A program made the position numbers and the translations under genes. DNA of 61,762 bases from assembly GCA_945900775.1 (NCBI GenBank), contig CAMDJP010000011.1:1-61762 (forward strand), in the 5' to 3' direction. The notes below the pieces were generated by a model that searched no databases, was not told the origin of the DNA, and saw nothing but the letters and a program-made list of their open reading frames with translations. Shown here one piece after another: positions 1 to 8,077 of this stretch (its first letter is position 1; each line of letters begins with the position of its first letter). Origin of the DNA: Akkermansia muciniphila (GTDB lineage Bacteria > Verrucomicrobiota > Verrucomicrobiia > Limisphaerales > SIAT01).

Positions 1-591
1 AAGGTGTTGATCGAATCGGGTATCAACTTCGTGGAAGTGGCGAACGAAGCCGCGTTCTACGGACCGAAAATCGACGTGCAGGTGTGGAGTGCCATCGGTC
101 GCGAATTCACCATCGCCACGAATCAGGTGGACTTCGCCGTGCCCGCCAAGTTCGGCCTCACCTACCGCGATAAGGACAACTCGAACAAGACGCCGTTGTG
201 CATCCATCGCGCGCCGCTAGGTACGCACGAGCGGTTCATCGGCTTTCTCATCGAGCATTACGCGGGCAACTTCCCGCTCTGGCTCGCGCCGGACCAAGTG
301 CGCGTCATCACGCTTAGCGACGACGAAGCGTTGATTAACTACGCCAAACCCATCGTGGCCGAACTGCGCGCGAACATGGTGCGCGTGGATGCGGATTTCA
401 GCGCGACGCCGTTCAAGGCGAAGATTGCCAACGCGGAACAGTTGCGCGTCCACACGATGCTGGTCATCGGCGGTCGCGACATGGAAGCCGGCGCGGTGAG
501 CGTGCGCCTCCACCACGGCGGCCCGCAAGGTGCGAAGCCGAAGGGTGAGGTCGTGGCTCAGTTGTTGTCGGATATCCGAGAACGGAAATAA
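1..591 (+). CDS. thrS: Threonyl-tRNA synthetase, C-terminal part (gene starts before the window)
   Basis: This is the last third of a class II threonyl-tRNA synthetase, which charges tRNA-Thr in the cytoplasm. The visible part holds the end of the catalytic core (AAFYGPKIDV, then the Q-V-D-F-A-V-P stretch), the motif 3 region CIHRAPLGTHERF with its zinc-ligand type histidine, and the anticodon-binding domain that begins after FPLWLAPDQVRV. The reading frame is open to the left edge, so the true start lies outside. It is followed by rpmB after about 60 bases. That gap has a short GCGAGA/TCTCGC hairpin (607-627) without a clear T-run, so co-transcription with rpmB is possible. Family assignment is firm. 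Confidence 0.96.
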   Translation, partial: KVLIESGINFVEVANEAAFYGPKIDVQVWSAIGREFTIATNQVDFAVPAKFGLTYRDKDNSNKTPLCIHRAPLGTHERFIGFLIEHYAGNFPLWLAPDQVRVITLSDDEALINYAKPIVAELRANMVRVDADFSATPFKAKIANAEQLRVHTMLVIGGRDMEAGAVSVRLHHGGPQGAKPKGEVVAQLLSDIRERK

Positions 592-652
592 TGCTTGAAA
601 CAATGAGCGAGACTGTTAGTTTCTCGCCTCCTTATTTGAAAAAAGGATTTTT

Positions 653-904
653 ATGGCACGTTGCGAACTGACAGGAAAGGGCCCTATCAAGGGCAGTCAC
701 ATCTGGCGCTCGGGTAAAGCCAAGAAAAAAGGCGGCATCGGCACGCACGTGACCGCCATCACGAAACGGCGTTTCCTGCCGAATCTGCAGCGTGTGAAGG
801 CGCTGGTGGACGGTGAAGTGCGCTATGTCACCGTGTCAGCCAAGGCGTTGAAGCAAGGGCTTGTCACCAAGGCGCCTAAGCGCACTTGGAAGAAGGCAGT
901 CTAG
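653..904 (+). CDS. rpmB: Large ribosomal subunit protein bL28
   Basis: An 83-residue basic protein of the 50S subunit. It has the L28 opening CELTGKGPIKG and the core TKRRFLPNLQRVK, followed by the beta-strand part ending in a lysine-rich tail. Between these lies a SGKAKKKGGIGTHVT segment instead of the short HANNKT loop of proteobacterial L28. As I recall it, chlamydial L28 has a similar KKKKGIG insertion, which fits a PVC host. The ATG at 653 follows AAAAAGGATTTTT, a usable ribosome binding site. A hairpin terminator lies 24 bases downstream. Confidence 0.96.
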   Translation: MARCELTGKGPIKGSHIWRSGKAKKKGGIGTHVTAITKRRFLPNLQRVKALVDGEVRYVTVSAKALKQGLVTKAPKRTWKKAV

Positions 905-927
905 TCCGCTCAACAATTTCATGAGAA

Positions 928-955
928 GCGAGGCCTTGCGCCTCGCTTTTCTTTT
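928..955 (+). terminator. Rho-independent terminator after rpmB
   Basis: A perfect 7-bp stem, GCGAGGC (928-934) with GCCTCGC (940-946), and a 5-base loop, followed by TTTTCTTTTT. It lies just after the rpmB stop and before the convergent smpB end. Confidence 0.85.
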
Positions 956-962
956 TACCGCA

Positions 963-1418
963 TCAACGCCCCTTGCGCTGGTGCATCATGGCGCGCTTCA
1001 TCTCTCGATCACTGTCGCGCTTCTTGATGTCTTCGCGCTTGTCGTGCGCCACCTTGCCGGTGCCCACGCCGAGAAGTACTTTCACCTTGCCGTTTTTCCA
1101 GAAGAAGGCCAACGGCACCAACGCATTCCCTTTTACCGCAGACAATGCGTGCAGCTTACGAATCTCCGCGCGGTGCAGGAGCAGCTTGCGCGGAGCTTTG
1201 GGCGCGTGATTCTGGCGGTTGCCGAACGAATACTCGTCGATGTGAGCATTGTAGAGCCAGGCTTCTTCCTTTTCCACGCGCGCGAAAGCGTCGCTAATCT
1301 GGCCTTTACCCGCGCGCAGACTCTTCACCTCGGTCCCGTGCAGCACAATGCCCGCCTCGAACGTCTCGAGGATGTGGTAATCACGCCGGGCCTTCGGGTT
1401 GTTGAGGATGTCGGCCAT
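963..1418 (-). CDS. smpB: SsrA-binding protein SmpB
   Basis: A 151-residue partner of tmRNA in trans-translation. It opens with NPKARRDYHILETFEAG and continues with GIVLHGTEVKSLRAGKG, the hallmark OB-fold segment of SmpB. It ends in a basic tail (KRDSDREMKRAMMHQRKGR) of the kind that becomes helical in the ribosomal mRNA path. Length is typical. It lies downstream of rpoZ on the same strand but is separated from it by a strong terminator. No tmRNA gene was seen nearby. Confidence 0.95.
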   Translation of the reverse strand: MADILNNPKARRDYHILETFEAGIVLHGTEVKSLRAGKGQISDAFARVEKEEAWLYNAHIDEYSFGNRQNHAPKAPRKLLLHRAEIRKLHALSAVKGNALVPLAFFWKNGKVKVLLGVGTGKVAHDKREDIKKRDSDREMKRAMMHQRKGR

Positions 1419-1420
1419 AA

Positions 1421-1453
1421 ACGAAAACAGCCGGAGGTTAAACCCTCCGGCTG
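1421..1453 (-). terminator. Rho-independent terminator after rpoZ
   Basis: A perfect 10-bp stem, CAGCCGGAGG (1428-1437) with CCTCCGGCTG (1444-1453), and a 6-base loop. On the minus strand it is followed by TTTTCGT. It separates rpoZ from smpB. Confidence 0.85.
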
Positions 1454-1471
1454 GCGGGGAAAACTGTAAAA

Positions 1472-1720
1472 CTATGCGCGTTTGCGCTTCTTCTTTGGAG
1501 GCGCCACAGCCGTGGGCACCGGCGTGTTCAATTCGAACGCCATCTTACCCTCGACCAACTCGGTCAAGGCGATGTCGGCGATGCCCATCGTCGCGGTGTT
1601 CGCAATCAGCGGTCGTCCGCCGCCACCCGTTAATTGTCGCACGCGGCGGGAGATCACGTTGATTAACACGTGTGGGTTCACGGTTTTTTCTAGAGCTTGT
1701 TTGCAGAGTTCGCTGTTCAT
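1472..1720 (-). CDS. rpoZ: RNA polymerase omega subunit
   Basis: An 82-residue small subunit that helps assemble RNA polymerase around beta-prime. The conserved N-terminal block NPHVLINVISRRVRQL, the GGGRPLI turn and the helix DIALTELVEGKM match the omega (RpoZ/RPB6) fold. The C-terminus is a proline- and lysine-rich tail ending in KKKRKRA. The gene stands alone and is divergent from the prenyl synthase gene, with about 110 bases between them. The start is the ATG at 1720. Confidence 0.9.
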   Translation of the reverse strand: MNSELCKQALEKTVNPHVLINVISRRVRQLTGGGGRPLIANTATMGIADIALTELVEGKMAFELNTPVPTAVAPPKKKRKRA

Positions 1721-1831
1721 AAAACCCCATCTGAGGGAGGTGTAAAATACGGACTACCCACCGGAACGCAATAGAAAAAACAAGGGCTTGCGCCCCGCCT
1801 GACACCTCGCCAACAATCACCCCATTACGAA

Positions 1832-2734
1832 ATGAGCCGTAACAGCCACGCCTTCGACCTCTCACAGTACCTCGACAGGCGAACCGCCGACGTCAACCGC
1901 GCTCTCGACCGCTTTCTGCCCAAGGAGTTCGCCAAGCCCAGGACCATCCATCGAGCGATGCGCTACTCGCTCTTCGCTGGTGGCAAGCGGATGCGCCCTG
2001 CGCTCGTCCTCGCTGCGGCTGAGGCCTGCGGTGGCACTACAGCCGCGGCACTCCCTGCCGCTTGCGCCGTCGAGTGCATCCACACCTACTCCCTCATCCA
2101 CGACGACCTACCCGCGATGGACAACGACGATTTCCGCCGCGGCAAGCCGACTAGTCACAAGGTCTTCGGCGACGGGATTGCCATTCTTGCCGGTGATGCC
2201 CTTCTAACGCAGGCCTTCGAAATCCTGGCGCAGACAAAGGCCACCGCGCGTTTCCCTCACAGCGCACTCGTCCTCGACCTCGCCCGCGCCTCTGGTTCTT
2301 TGCAGCTCATCGCTGGACAGGTCGCTGACCTCGAAGGCGAGGGTAAAGCTATCTCTCTGCCTCAACTCCGCTACATCCATGAGCGCAAGACCAGCGCTCT
2401 GCTCTGTTGCTCCTCCCGACTCGGCGGCATGAGTGCCAACTGCACGCCCGCCCAACTTCGCGCCCTCACCAATTTCGGCTACCACGTCGGCCTCGCTTTC
2501 CAAGTGATTGACGACATCCTCGACATCACGCAGACCACCGCGCAACTGGGCAAGACCGCCGGCAAGGATGTTGCGGCTCAGAAATCCACCTACCCGCGAC
2601 TCGTCGGCTTGGAGAAATCTCGGAAGATCGCCGCCCAACTCACCGAAAAGGCCTTCGCCGCTCTTAGGCCGTTCAAGGGAAAGGCCGTCGCACTCGAAGC
2701 CATCGCCACGTACTTGCTCAAGCGCGACAAGTAG
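1832..2734 (+). CDS. ispA: Short-chain polyprenyl diphosphate synthase (farnesyl/geranylgeranyl type)
   Basis: A 300-residue class I prenyltransferase that condenses isopentenyl diphosphate with allylic diphosphates in isoprenoid synthesis. Both aspartate-rich magnesium sites are visible: HDDLPAMDND near residue 95 (DDxxxxD form) and DDILD near residue 228. The FAGGKRMRPAL motif is near residue 50. The DDxxxxD spacing is typical of bacterial FPP/GGPP synthases, but chain length cannot be read safely, so the gene symbol is tentative. It is followed by the MFS gene after about 40 bases and may be co-transcribed with it. Confidence 0.9.
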   Translation: MSRNSHAFDLSQYLDRRTADVNRALDRFLPKEFAKPRTIHRAMRYSLFAGGKRMRPALVLAAAEACGGTTAAALPAACAVECIHTYSLIHDDLPAMDNDDFRRGKPTSHKVFGDGIAILAGDALLTQAFEILAQTKATARFPHSALVLDLARASGSLQLIAGQVADLEGEGKAISLPQLRYIHERKTSALLCCSSRLGGMSANCTPAQLRALTNFGYHVGLAFQVIDDILDITQTTAQLGKTAGKDVAAQKSTYPRLVGLEKSRKIAAQLTEKAFAALRPFKGKAVALEAIATYLLKRDK

Positions 2735-2776
2735 TCATCCTCTTGCACGTTACGATTCTATCGCATTCTTTCGGTC

Positions 2777-3994
2777 GTGCATAAGTCGCTCCCCCATCAT
2801 CTCGAACTTTCGGTTCTCTTCTTCGTACAGGCGGCGGCGATGGGGATGTGGTTCGTGCCTTTGAGTAGTGTGCTGGACGCTCATGGCCTTCAGGCCATCA
2901 AGCCGCTCGCCTTCGCCACCAGCGCTCTGGCCTCATTTATTTCTCCACTGATCTTCGGAGCGATGGCCGATCGGCACGCCTCCCCGGTGAAAGTGTTGCG
3001 CGGACTCTCTCTCGCCACCGCCGTCGCGATGGCCCTCGCCTCGTTCGCCATTCAGGAAGGCTGGAGTCCGTGGCTGGTACTCGCTTTCATCCAGCTCCAT
3101 GCACTCTGCTCCTCCCCGACGTGGAGCATTGCCTCGACCGTCGTACTCGGACGCCTGCGGGATGCGAAGCGGGAGTTCGGGCCCATCCGTGCGATGGCCA
3201 CGCTCGGCTGGATGGGTGGCTGCTGGCTAATCAGTTTTCTCAACGCCGACTCCAATTCCATTGCCGGCTACAGCGGCGCTCTTACATGGCTTCTTGTCGC
3301 TGCCTCGACCTTCCTGCTACGCGATGCTCCCCCGCCCTCTTCCACTGGCTTACTGACCATTCGCCAGCGTCTCGGGTTAGACGCCTTGGTGCTGCTCAAG
3401 GACCGTGACCACCGCGTCGTCTTCATCACCGCTGCCCTGTTCAACATCCCACTCGCAGCCTTCTATCCCTACACGCCGCCACACTTGAAGGCACTGGGTC
3501 TGGATCATATCACCGCATGGATGTCGCTCGGGCAAGTGACAGAAATTCTCGTCATGTTCGCGCTAGCCGGCCTGCTCACTAATTGGCGGTTGAAATGGAT
3601 ATTTGCCACCGGACTTGCTTTCGGCGTACTGCGCTTCGCGTGCTGCGCACTGGATACCCGCGTAGCCGTACTCGTTGGCATTACGCTGCACGGCATCTCG
3701 TTCACGCTCGTCTTCATCACCGCACAGATTTACTTGGACGAACGAGTAGAACAATCCTGGCGCGCGCGGGCACAGGCTCTCATGTCGCTGGTAACCGGCG
3801 GCTTTGGCAACCTGTTCGGCTACCTTGGCACTGGCGCGTGGTTTGCGGCCAACAGCGGCAGCGAAGGGACGCGCTGGCCACAATTCTGGCTAGGCATCAC
3901 GCTGGTAACGAGCTTCGTACTCCTCTTCTTCCTCATCGCCTATCGAGGACGCGGAGCGGGAGATTCAAAGCCCGCTAGAGACCCAATTGCTTGA
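2777..3994 (+). CDS. MFS permease, nucleoside:H+ symporter type
   Basis: A 405-residue membrane protein with about 12 hydrophobic segments. The opening LFFVQAAAMGMWFVPLSSVL, the loop FGAMADRHASPVKVLRG and the late EQSWRARAQALMSLVTGGFGNLFG resemble the NupG/XapB-like nucleoside symporter branch of the major facilitator superfamily. Substrate is inferred only from this resemblance. The start is a GTG at 2777, because no ATG lies before the first membrane segment. The 3' end overlaps the convergent purB gene by 20 bases. Confidence 0.8.
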   Translation: MHKSLPHHLELSVLFFVQAAAMGMWFVPLSSVLDAHGLQAIKPLAFATSALASFISPLIFGAMADRHASPVKVLRGLSLATAVAMALASFAIQEGWSPWLVLAFIQLHALCSSPTWSIASTVVLGRLRDAKREFGPIRAMATLGWMGGCWLISFLNADSNSIAGYSGALTWLLVAASTFLLRDAPPPSSTGLLTIRQRLGLDALVLLKDRDHRVVFITAALFNIPLAAFYPYTPPHLKALGLDHITAWMSLGQVTEILVMFALAGLLTNWRLKWIFATGLAFGVLRFACCALDTRVAVLVGITLHGISFTLVFITAQIYLDERVEQSWRARAQALMSLVTGGFGNLFGYLGTGAWFAANSGSEGTRWPQFWLGITLVTSFVLLFFLIAYRGRGAGDSKPARDPIA

Positions 3995-5309
3995 AGCGGT
4001 TCTTGACCTCCTTGAAGTGGAAGTCGAGGGAGCAGAGCTTCTCGAGTTCCCCCTTCTTAAAGTGCTTGGCGACATCGGCGTCAGCCTTGAGCACCTCGAG
4101 GAAGTCGGCGTCGTCGCGGCCGGCATGCTTCACCTCCCACGTCTTCATCGCGTTGCGCTGGACGAGCGCGTAGGCCTCCTCACGCGTGAGACCCTTGCGG
4201 ATGAGCGCGAGGAGCACGGTCTGGCTGTTCCACATGCCGAGGGAGAGACCGAGGTTCCGTTTCATGTTCTCCGGATAGACGTTGAGGCCATCCATCAGGC
4301 GCGTCAGTAGGCTGAACATGTAGTCGAGCAGTGTGCAGGAATCGGGGAAAATGATCCGCTCGACGGAGCTGTGCGAGATATCGCGCTCGTGCCAGAGAGC
4401 AACGTTCTCGAGCGCGGCGACGGCGTTGCCGCGGATGACGCGCGCCAATCCCGTGAGGCGCTCCCACGTGATGGGATTGCGCTTGTGCGGCATGGCGCTG
4501 GAGCCTTTCTGACCTTTCGTGAACGGTTCCTCGGCTTCGAGAACTTCCGTGCGTTGTAAGTGACGGAACTCAACCGCCCAGCGCTCGATACTGGCAGCAA
4601 TGAGCGCGAGGGCGCTCATGAACTCGGCGTGGTTGTCGCGCTGGACAACTTGCGTGGCGATGGGTGCGGGGCGCAGACCGAGCTTCTTGCAGACGAAAGC
4701 CTCAATCTTCGGCGAGAGATGCGCGTTCGTGCCGACGGCGCCGGAGAGTTTTCCGATGGCGGCAATCCCGCGAATGCGCCGGAGCCGCTCGAGGGCTCGG
4801 CCGAACTCGTCGCGCATCAGCGCGAGCTTCAGGCCGAAGGTGGTCGGTTCGCCATGGATACCGTGACTGCGGCCGATGCACGGCGTCATCATGTGCTCCT
4901 TGGCGCGGCGGGCGATGACAGGGAGGAGTTTCTCGACGTCGGCGATGAGAATGTCCGCGCTCTGCACCATCTGGATGGCGAAGGCGGTGTCCACGATGTC
5001 CGAGCTGGTAAGACCAAAATGCAGCCAGCGACTGGCGGGATCGTTGATCTGCTCGGCGACAGCGGTGGTGAAACCGATGACGTCGTGGTTGAGCGTTTTT
5101 TCCAATTCCTTCGCGCGCTCGGTCAATGCCTTCGTGTCGACGAAACATTTGTCGGCGCCGGCCTTCATTCTGGCAAAGTCTTTGGCGGGAACGACGCCCT
5201 GCTTCACGAGGGCCTCGCTAGCGAGCAACTCAATCTCGAGCCAAATCTTCAGCCTGTTCTCGTCGGTCCAGATGGCCCGCATCTCAGGCCTAGAGTAGCG
5301 CAAAATCAT
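3975..5309 (-). CDS. purB: Adenylosuccinate lyase
   Basis: A 444-residue homotetrameric lyase acting twice in purine synthesis, on SAICAR and on adenylosuccinate. The fumarase/aspartase signature SSAMPHKRNP is at about residues 270-279 on the flexible catalytic loop. GRSHGIHGEPTTFG is at 146-159 and supplies a histidine of the active site. FGLTSSDIVDTA is at 98-109. It is the last gene of a long minus-strand run, 53 bases after the rhomboid gene, and overlaps the MFS gene tail to tail. Confidence 0.96.
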   Translation of the reverse strand: MILRYSRPEMRAIWTDENRLKIWLEIELLASEALVKQGVVPAKDFARMKAGADKCFVDTKALTERAKELEKTLNHDVIGFTTAVAEQINDPASRWLHFGLTSSDIVDTAFAIQMVQSADILIADVEKLLPVIARRAKEHMMTPCIGRSHGIHGEPTTFGLKLALMRDEFGRALERLRRIRGIAAIGKLSGAVGTNAHLSPKIEAFVCKKLGLRPAPIATQVVQRDNHAEFMSALALIAASIERWAVEFRHLQRTEVLEAEEPFTKGQKGSSAMPHKRNPITWERLTGLARVIRGNAVAALENVALWHERDISHSSVERIIFPDSCTLLDYMFSLLTRLMDGLNVYPENMKRNLGLSLGMWNSQTVLLALIRKGLTREEAYALVQRNAMKTWEVKHAGRDDADFLEVLKADADVAKHFKKGELEKLCSLDFHFKEVKNRFKQLGL

Positions 5310-5362
5310 ACCTGACGAAAATAGAGGCGAGGCGGAACGGAGTCGAGAGCCGAGTGCTGCGA

Positions 5363-6316
5363 TTAGCGCTGCGACATCCGCTTGCGAGCGGCTTCGAGGA
5401 TTTCATGCTCGCGATCAGTGAGGCTGTGAATGCCTTCCCGAGAGATTTTTTCGAGGATGGGATCCACTTCGCGGCTGATGTAATCTTCCGCACCGCCCGT
5501 CGTTTGCGCATCCACCACCGTTGCGGGCTGGTCGTGGTTGGCATACACACGCGTACCGGAAGCGCGGATGATTTTGCGCCCCTCCTTCTCTTCGCGGCGC
5601 GGCCACTCGATGCGCAGTTTGGTGAGCCACATCGGGCCGGCCCACTGGGCTTGTGGCACGAATTGCGCCGCGAACCACAACGCGCCGAGCATCCCGCCCA
5701 AGTGCGCCGCGTGAGCGATGCCCGCTCCTCTATCTAACATGCCCAGTCCACCGATGATTGCCAGCACCAGCAGCATCCATTTGGCGCGCATCCTGACGGG
5801 AATGATGAACAGCAGCAGTAATGTGATCTCTTCCTCCCAATGCAGCAGCGCGAATGCGGTGATCAAACCGAAGATGCCCGCCGACGCGCCGACCACGCCG
5901 ATCTTCATGCCAAGCGCATCGCCCATCACCCACGGCACTGCACATTGCAGGAGCCCGCCCGCGACACCGGAAAACAAGTACAGCCCCAGGAACCGCCCCG
6001 TGCCCATCTGAAGTTCCAGCACGCGCCCGAACATCCAAATCATCGCGCAGTTGATGATAAGGTGGAACAGGCCGCCGTGCAGAAACTGGAATGTCAGCAA
6101 TTGCCACACATGACCGCGCAGAAGATCCTCTGGCACGAGCACGAACTTGCCTAGCGTTGCCGGAGCAATTTCCTGCGCGCCGTAAATGATGACGTTCGCC
6201 ACCACGAGGATCAGCCAGAGCGGCGTGGCCAAACGCTGTGTGGCGTTCCACTGCGGCTCGCGCATGTATGAACGATCTTCGAGCATCAGGTCATCAAGCC
6301 GCTGCTGTGCGGCCAT
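5363..6316 (-). CDS. Rhomboid family intramembrane serine protease
   Basis: A 317-residue membrane protease. It shows FHLIINCAMIW (His85 and Asn89 of the oxyanion region), the catalytic serine in GASAGIFG (Ser145) and the catalytic histidine in AHAAHLGG (His205), all within six hydrophobic segments. A soluble C-terminal tail of about 100 residues ends in a helical SLTDREHEILEAARKRM part. The ATG at 6316 has GAGG seven bases upstream and lies inside the end of the M3 peptidase gene (23-base overlap). The ATG at 6286 is an alternative. Translational coupling with the upstream peptidase is likely. Confidence 0.93.
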   Translation of the reverse strand: MAAQQRLDDLMLEDRSYMREPQWNATQRLATPLWLILVVANVIIYGAQEIAPATLGKFVLVPEDLLRGHVWQLLTFQFLHGGLFHLIINCAMIWMFGRVLELQMGTGRFLGLYLFSGVAGGLLQCAVPWVMGDALGMKIGVVGASAGIFGLITAFALLHWEEEITLLLLFIIPVRMRAKWMLLVLAIIGGLGMLDRGAGIAHAAHLGGMLGALWFAAQFVPQAQWAGPMWLTKLRIEWPRREEKEGRKIIRASGTRVYANHDQPATVVDAQTTGGAEDYISREVDPILEKISREGIHSLTDREHEILEAARKRMSQR

Positions 6317-8051
6317 TCATCCGCCTCAATTCTTCCTGCACCATCGCCACCAAAGGACGCACAGTGGGCGCATCAAACTGAAACCTACAGCCTGCCGCCG
6401 CAAACAGTTCTGGCAGCGGACGCGAACCGCCGAGCGCCAAGCCGCGTTTGTAATCAGCCATCGCGCGCGCCTTATCGCGTTTGGAGTTTGCCCACACCTG
6501 CAACGCGCCCAACTGGGCGATGCCGTATTCCACGTAGTAGAACGGGTGAATGAAAATGTGGAGCTGGCGATGCCACATGTTCGCGCGCGCCGCTTCGTGA
6601 CCGCTCCAATCGATATCGCCGCTAAAACGATCCATCAAGCCCAGCCATGCTCCCGTGCGTTCGGCGCGAGTGTGACCCGGGTGCGAGTAGATCCAATGCT
6701 GGAAGGCGTCCACCGTGGCAATCCACGGAAAGATGTTCACGATTCCCTCGAGATGCGTGCGCCGGGCTCGGTCGGCATCGGCTGGGCTGTAGAATTCCTC
6801 GAGAAATTCGTTCCCGAGCAACTCCATCGCCATTGAGGCTACTTCGCAGAACTCGATTGGAGCGTTTCGATAAGCGTAGAAATCTTCGCTGCGTGCCGCC
6901 AGCGCATGAAAAGCGTGGCCTGCCTCGTGCAGCATCGTCTCCACGTCACGCTGGAGTCCGACGGCGTTCATGAAGATGAACGGCAGGCGCGACTCCGATA
7001 GGGTGGACTGGTAGCCACCCGGTGCTTTGCCCTTACGGTTGGCGAGGTCAAGAAGGCGCAACTCACGCATCAGTTTAAATTCGCCGCCGAGGGTCGCGTC
7101 GAGGCGGTTGAAGACACCCTGCGTGCGCTCGATCATCTGTTCGACCTCACCAAAGGGTTTGAGTGCCGCGCGATTGAGCGGGTCCACGGAGAGATCCCAC
7201 GGTCTCAACTTTTCCACGCCGAGTTGCTCCCGGCGGCGCGCTTGCAACTCGCGTAACGTCGGCATCACCTCACGTTCGATTGCGTCATGGAAACGGAGGC
7301 AGTCGTCCGACGTGTAGTCAAAGCGTCCGCGGGCGCGGAAGGCGTACGTGAGGTAGTTCTTGAATCCGGCGTTCTTTGCAATGCGCTCCCGCAAATCCAT
7401 TAACCCCTCGAACTGTTTCTCGAATTTTTCGGACTCTTGCAGACGGCGCCGCGCCACAAGCGTCCACGCCTCTTCGCGCAGGGCGCGGTCCGGTTCCTCA
7501 AAGTAACGTCCCATCTGAACGAGGGTCTTTTCCTCGCTGCGAAAGTTGACGGTGAGCGAGCCGGCGAGCTTCTGGTACTGCTGCGAGAGCTTTGACTCCT
7601 CTGTCTCGAGCGGCACGTTCTCCTCGCGGAACAGTTCCACGTGCAGTTCTGTGCTCCGGTCGAAGACTTCGTAACGCTCCTTCTTCTCAGCCAAAAGCGT
7701 TGGACGAAGCGGATGTTCGAGGAAAATCTGGGCGAGCTTGAACTGCCTCGGCTTGAGCTCCGGCTCGATGTGCTCCACAAACTCCAAGTAGGACCGCTCG
7801 GCTGCCGGATCGTCCGTGTGACAGGTCATCGTGATGTAGCGCCGGGAGGATTCCTCATCTAGCGCAGCACTCAACTCGCCGGCGTCGAGCAGCCAATGCT
7901 CGAGAGCATCGATGGTTGCGCACTTCGGCGCAGCTTCTTCCAAACGAACAAACAACGGCGCAATCTGCTCCCAATCGCCGAGGTTAATCTTCGCCGGCAC
8001 GAACCGGCGGGGTTTGTATGCAGGGAGTTCGTTGAATGGCAGCAAGCTCAT
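6294..8051 (-). CDS. M3 family oligoendopeptidase (PepF-like)
   Basis: A zinc metallopeptidase of about 585 residues related to oligoendopeptidase F, expected to cut short peptides in the cytoplasm. The zinc site HEAGHAFH is at about residues 375-382, followed downstream by IEFCEVASMAMELL, which carries the third zinc ligand (glutamate). The C-terminal HIFIHPFYYVEYGIAQ is also typical of the family. I prefer the ATG at 8051. A TTG at 8081 would overlap the DUF885 stop as TTGA and adds ten residues. It lies between DUF885 and rhomboid genes in one minus-strand run. Confidence 0.92.
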   Translation of the reverse strand: MSLLPFNELPAYKPRRFVPAKINLGDWEQIAPLFVRLEEAAPKCATIDALEHWLLDAGELSAALDEESSRRYITMTCHTDDPAAERSYLEFVEHIEPELKPRQFKLAQIFLEHPLRPTLLAEKKERYEVFDRSTELHVELFREENVPLETEESKLSQQYQKLAGSLTVNFRSEEKTLVQMGRYFEEPDRALREEAWTLVARRRLQESEKFEKQFEGLMDLRERIAKNAGFKNYLTYAFRARGRFDYTSDDCLRFHDAIEREVMPTLRELQARRREQLGVEKLRPWDLSVDPLNRAALKPFGEVEQMIERTQGVFNRLDATLGGEFKLMRELRLLDLANRKGKAPGGYQSTLSESRLPFIFMNAVGLQRDVETMLHEAGHAFHALAARSEDFYAYRNAPIEFCEVASMAMELLGNEFLEEFYSPADADRARRTHLEGIVNIFPWIATVDAFQHWIYSHPGHTRAERTGAWLGLMDRFSGDIDWSGHEAARANMWHRQLHIFIHPFYYVEYGIAQLGALQVWANSKRDKARAMADYKRGLALGGSRPLPELFAAAGCRFQFDAPTVRPLVAMVQEELRRMNGRTAAA

Positions 8052-8077
8052 CGAGCAAAGATGCGTTCGAGAGTCGA

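Noticed and set aside
861..1469. A 202-residue plus-strand frame after rpmB
   Set aside because: It crosses two terminators and is antisense to smpB.
3975..3994. The 20-base overlap of the MFS and purB genes as a sign of frameshift
   Set aside because: Both stops are clean and both proteins have full family length, so it is an ordinary convergent overlap.
4560..5315. A 251-residue plus-strand frame
   Set aside because: It lies wholly antisense to purB, which has all its family motifs on the minus strand.
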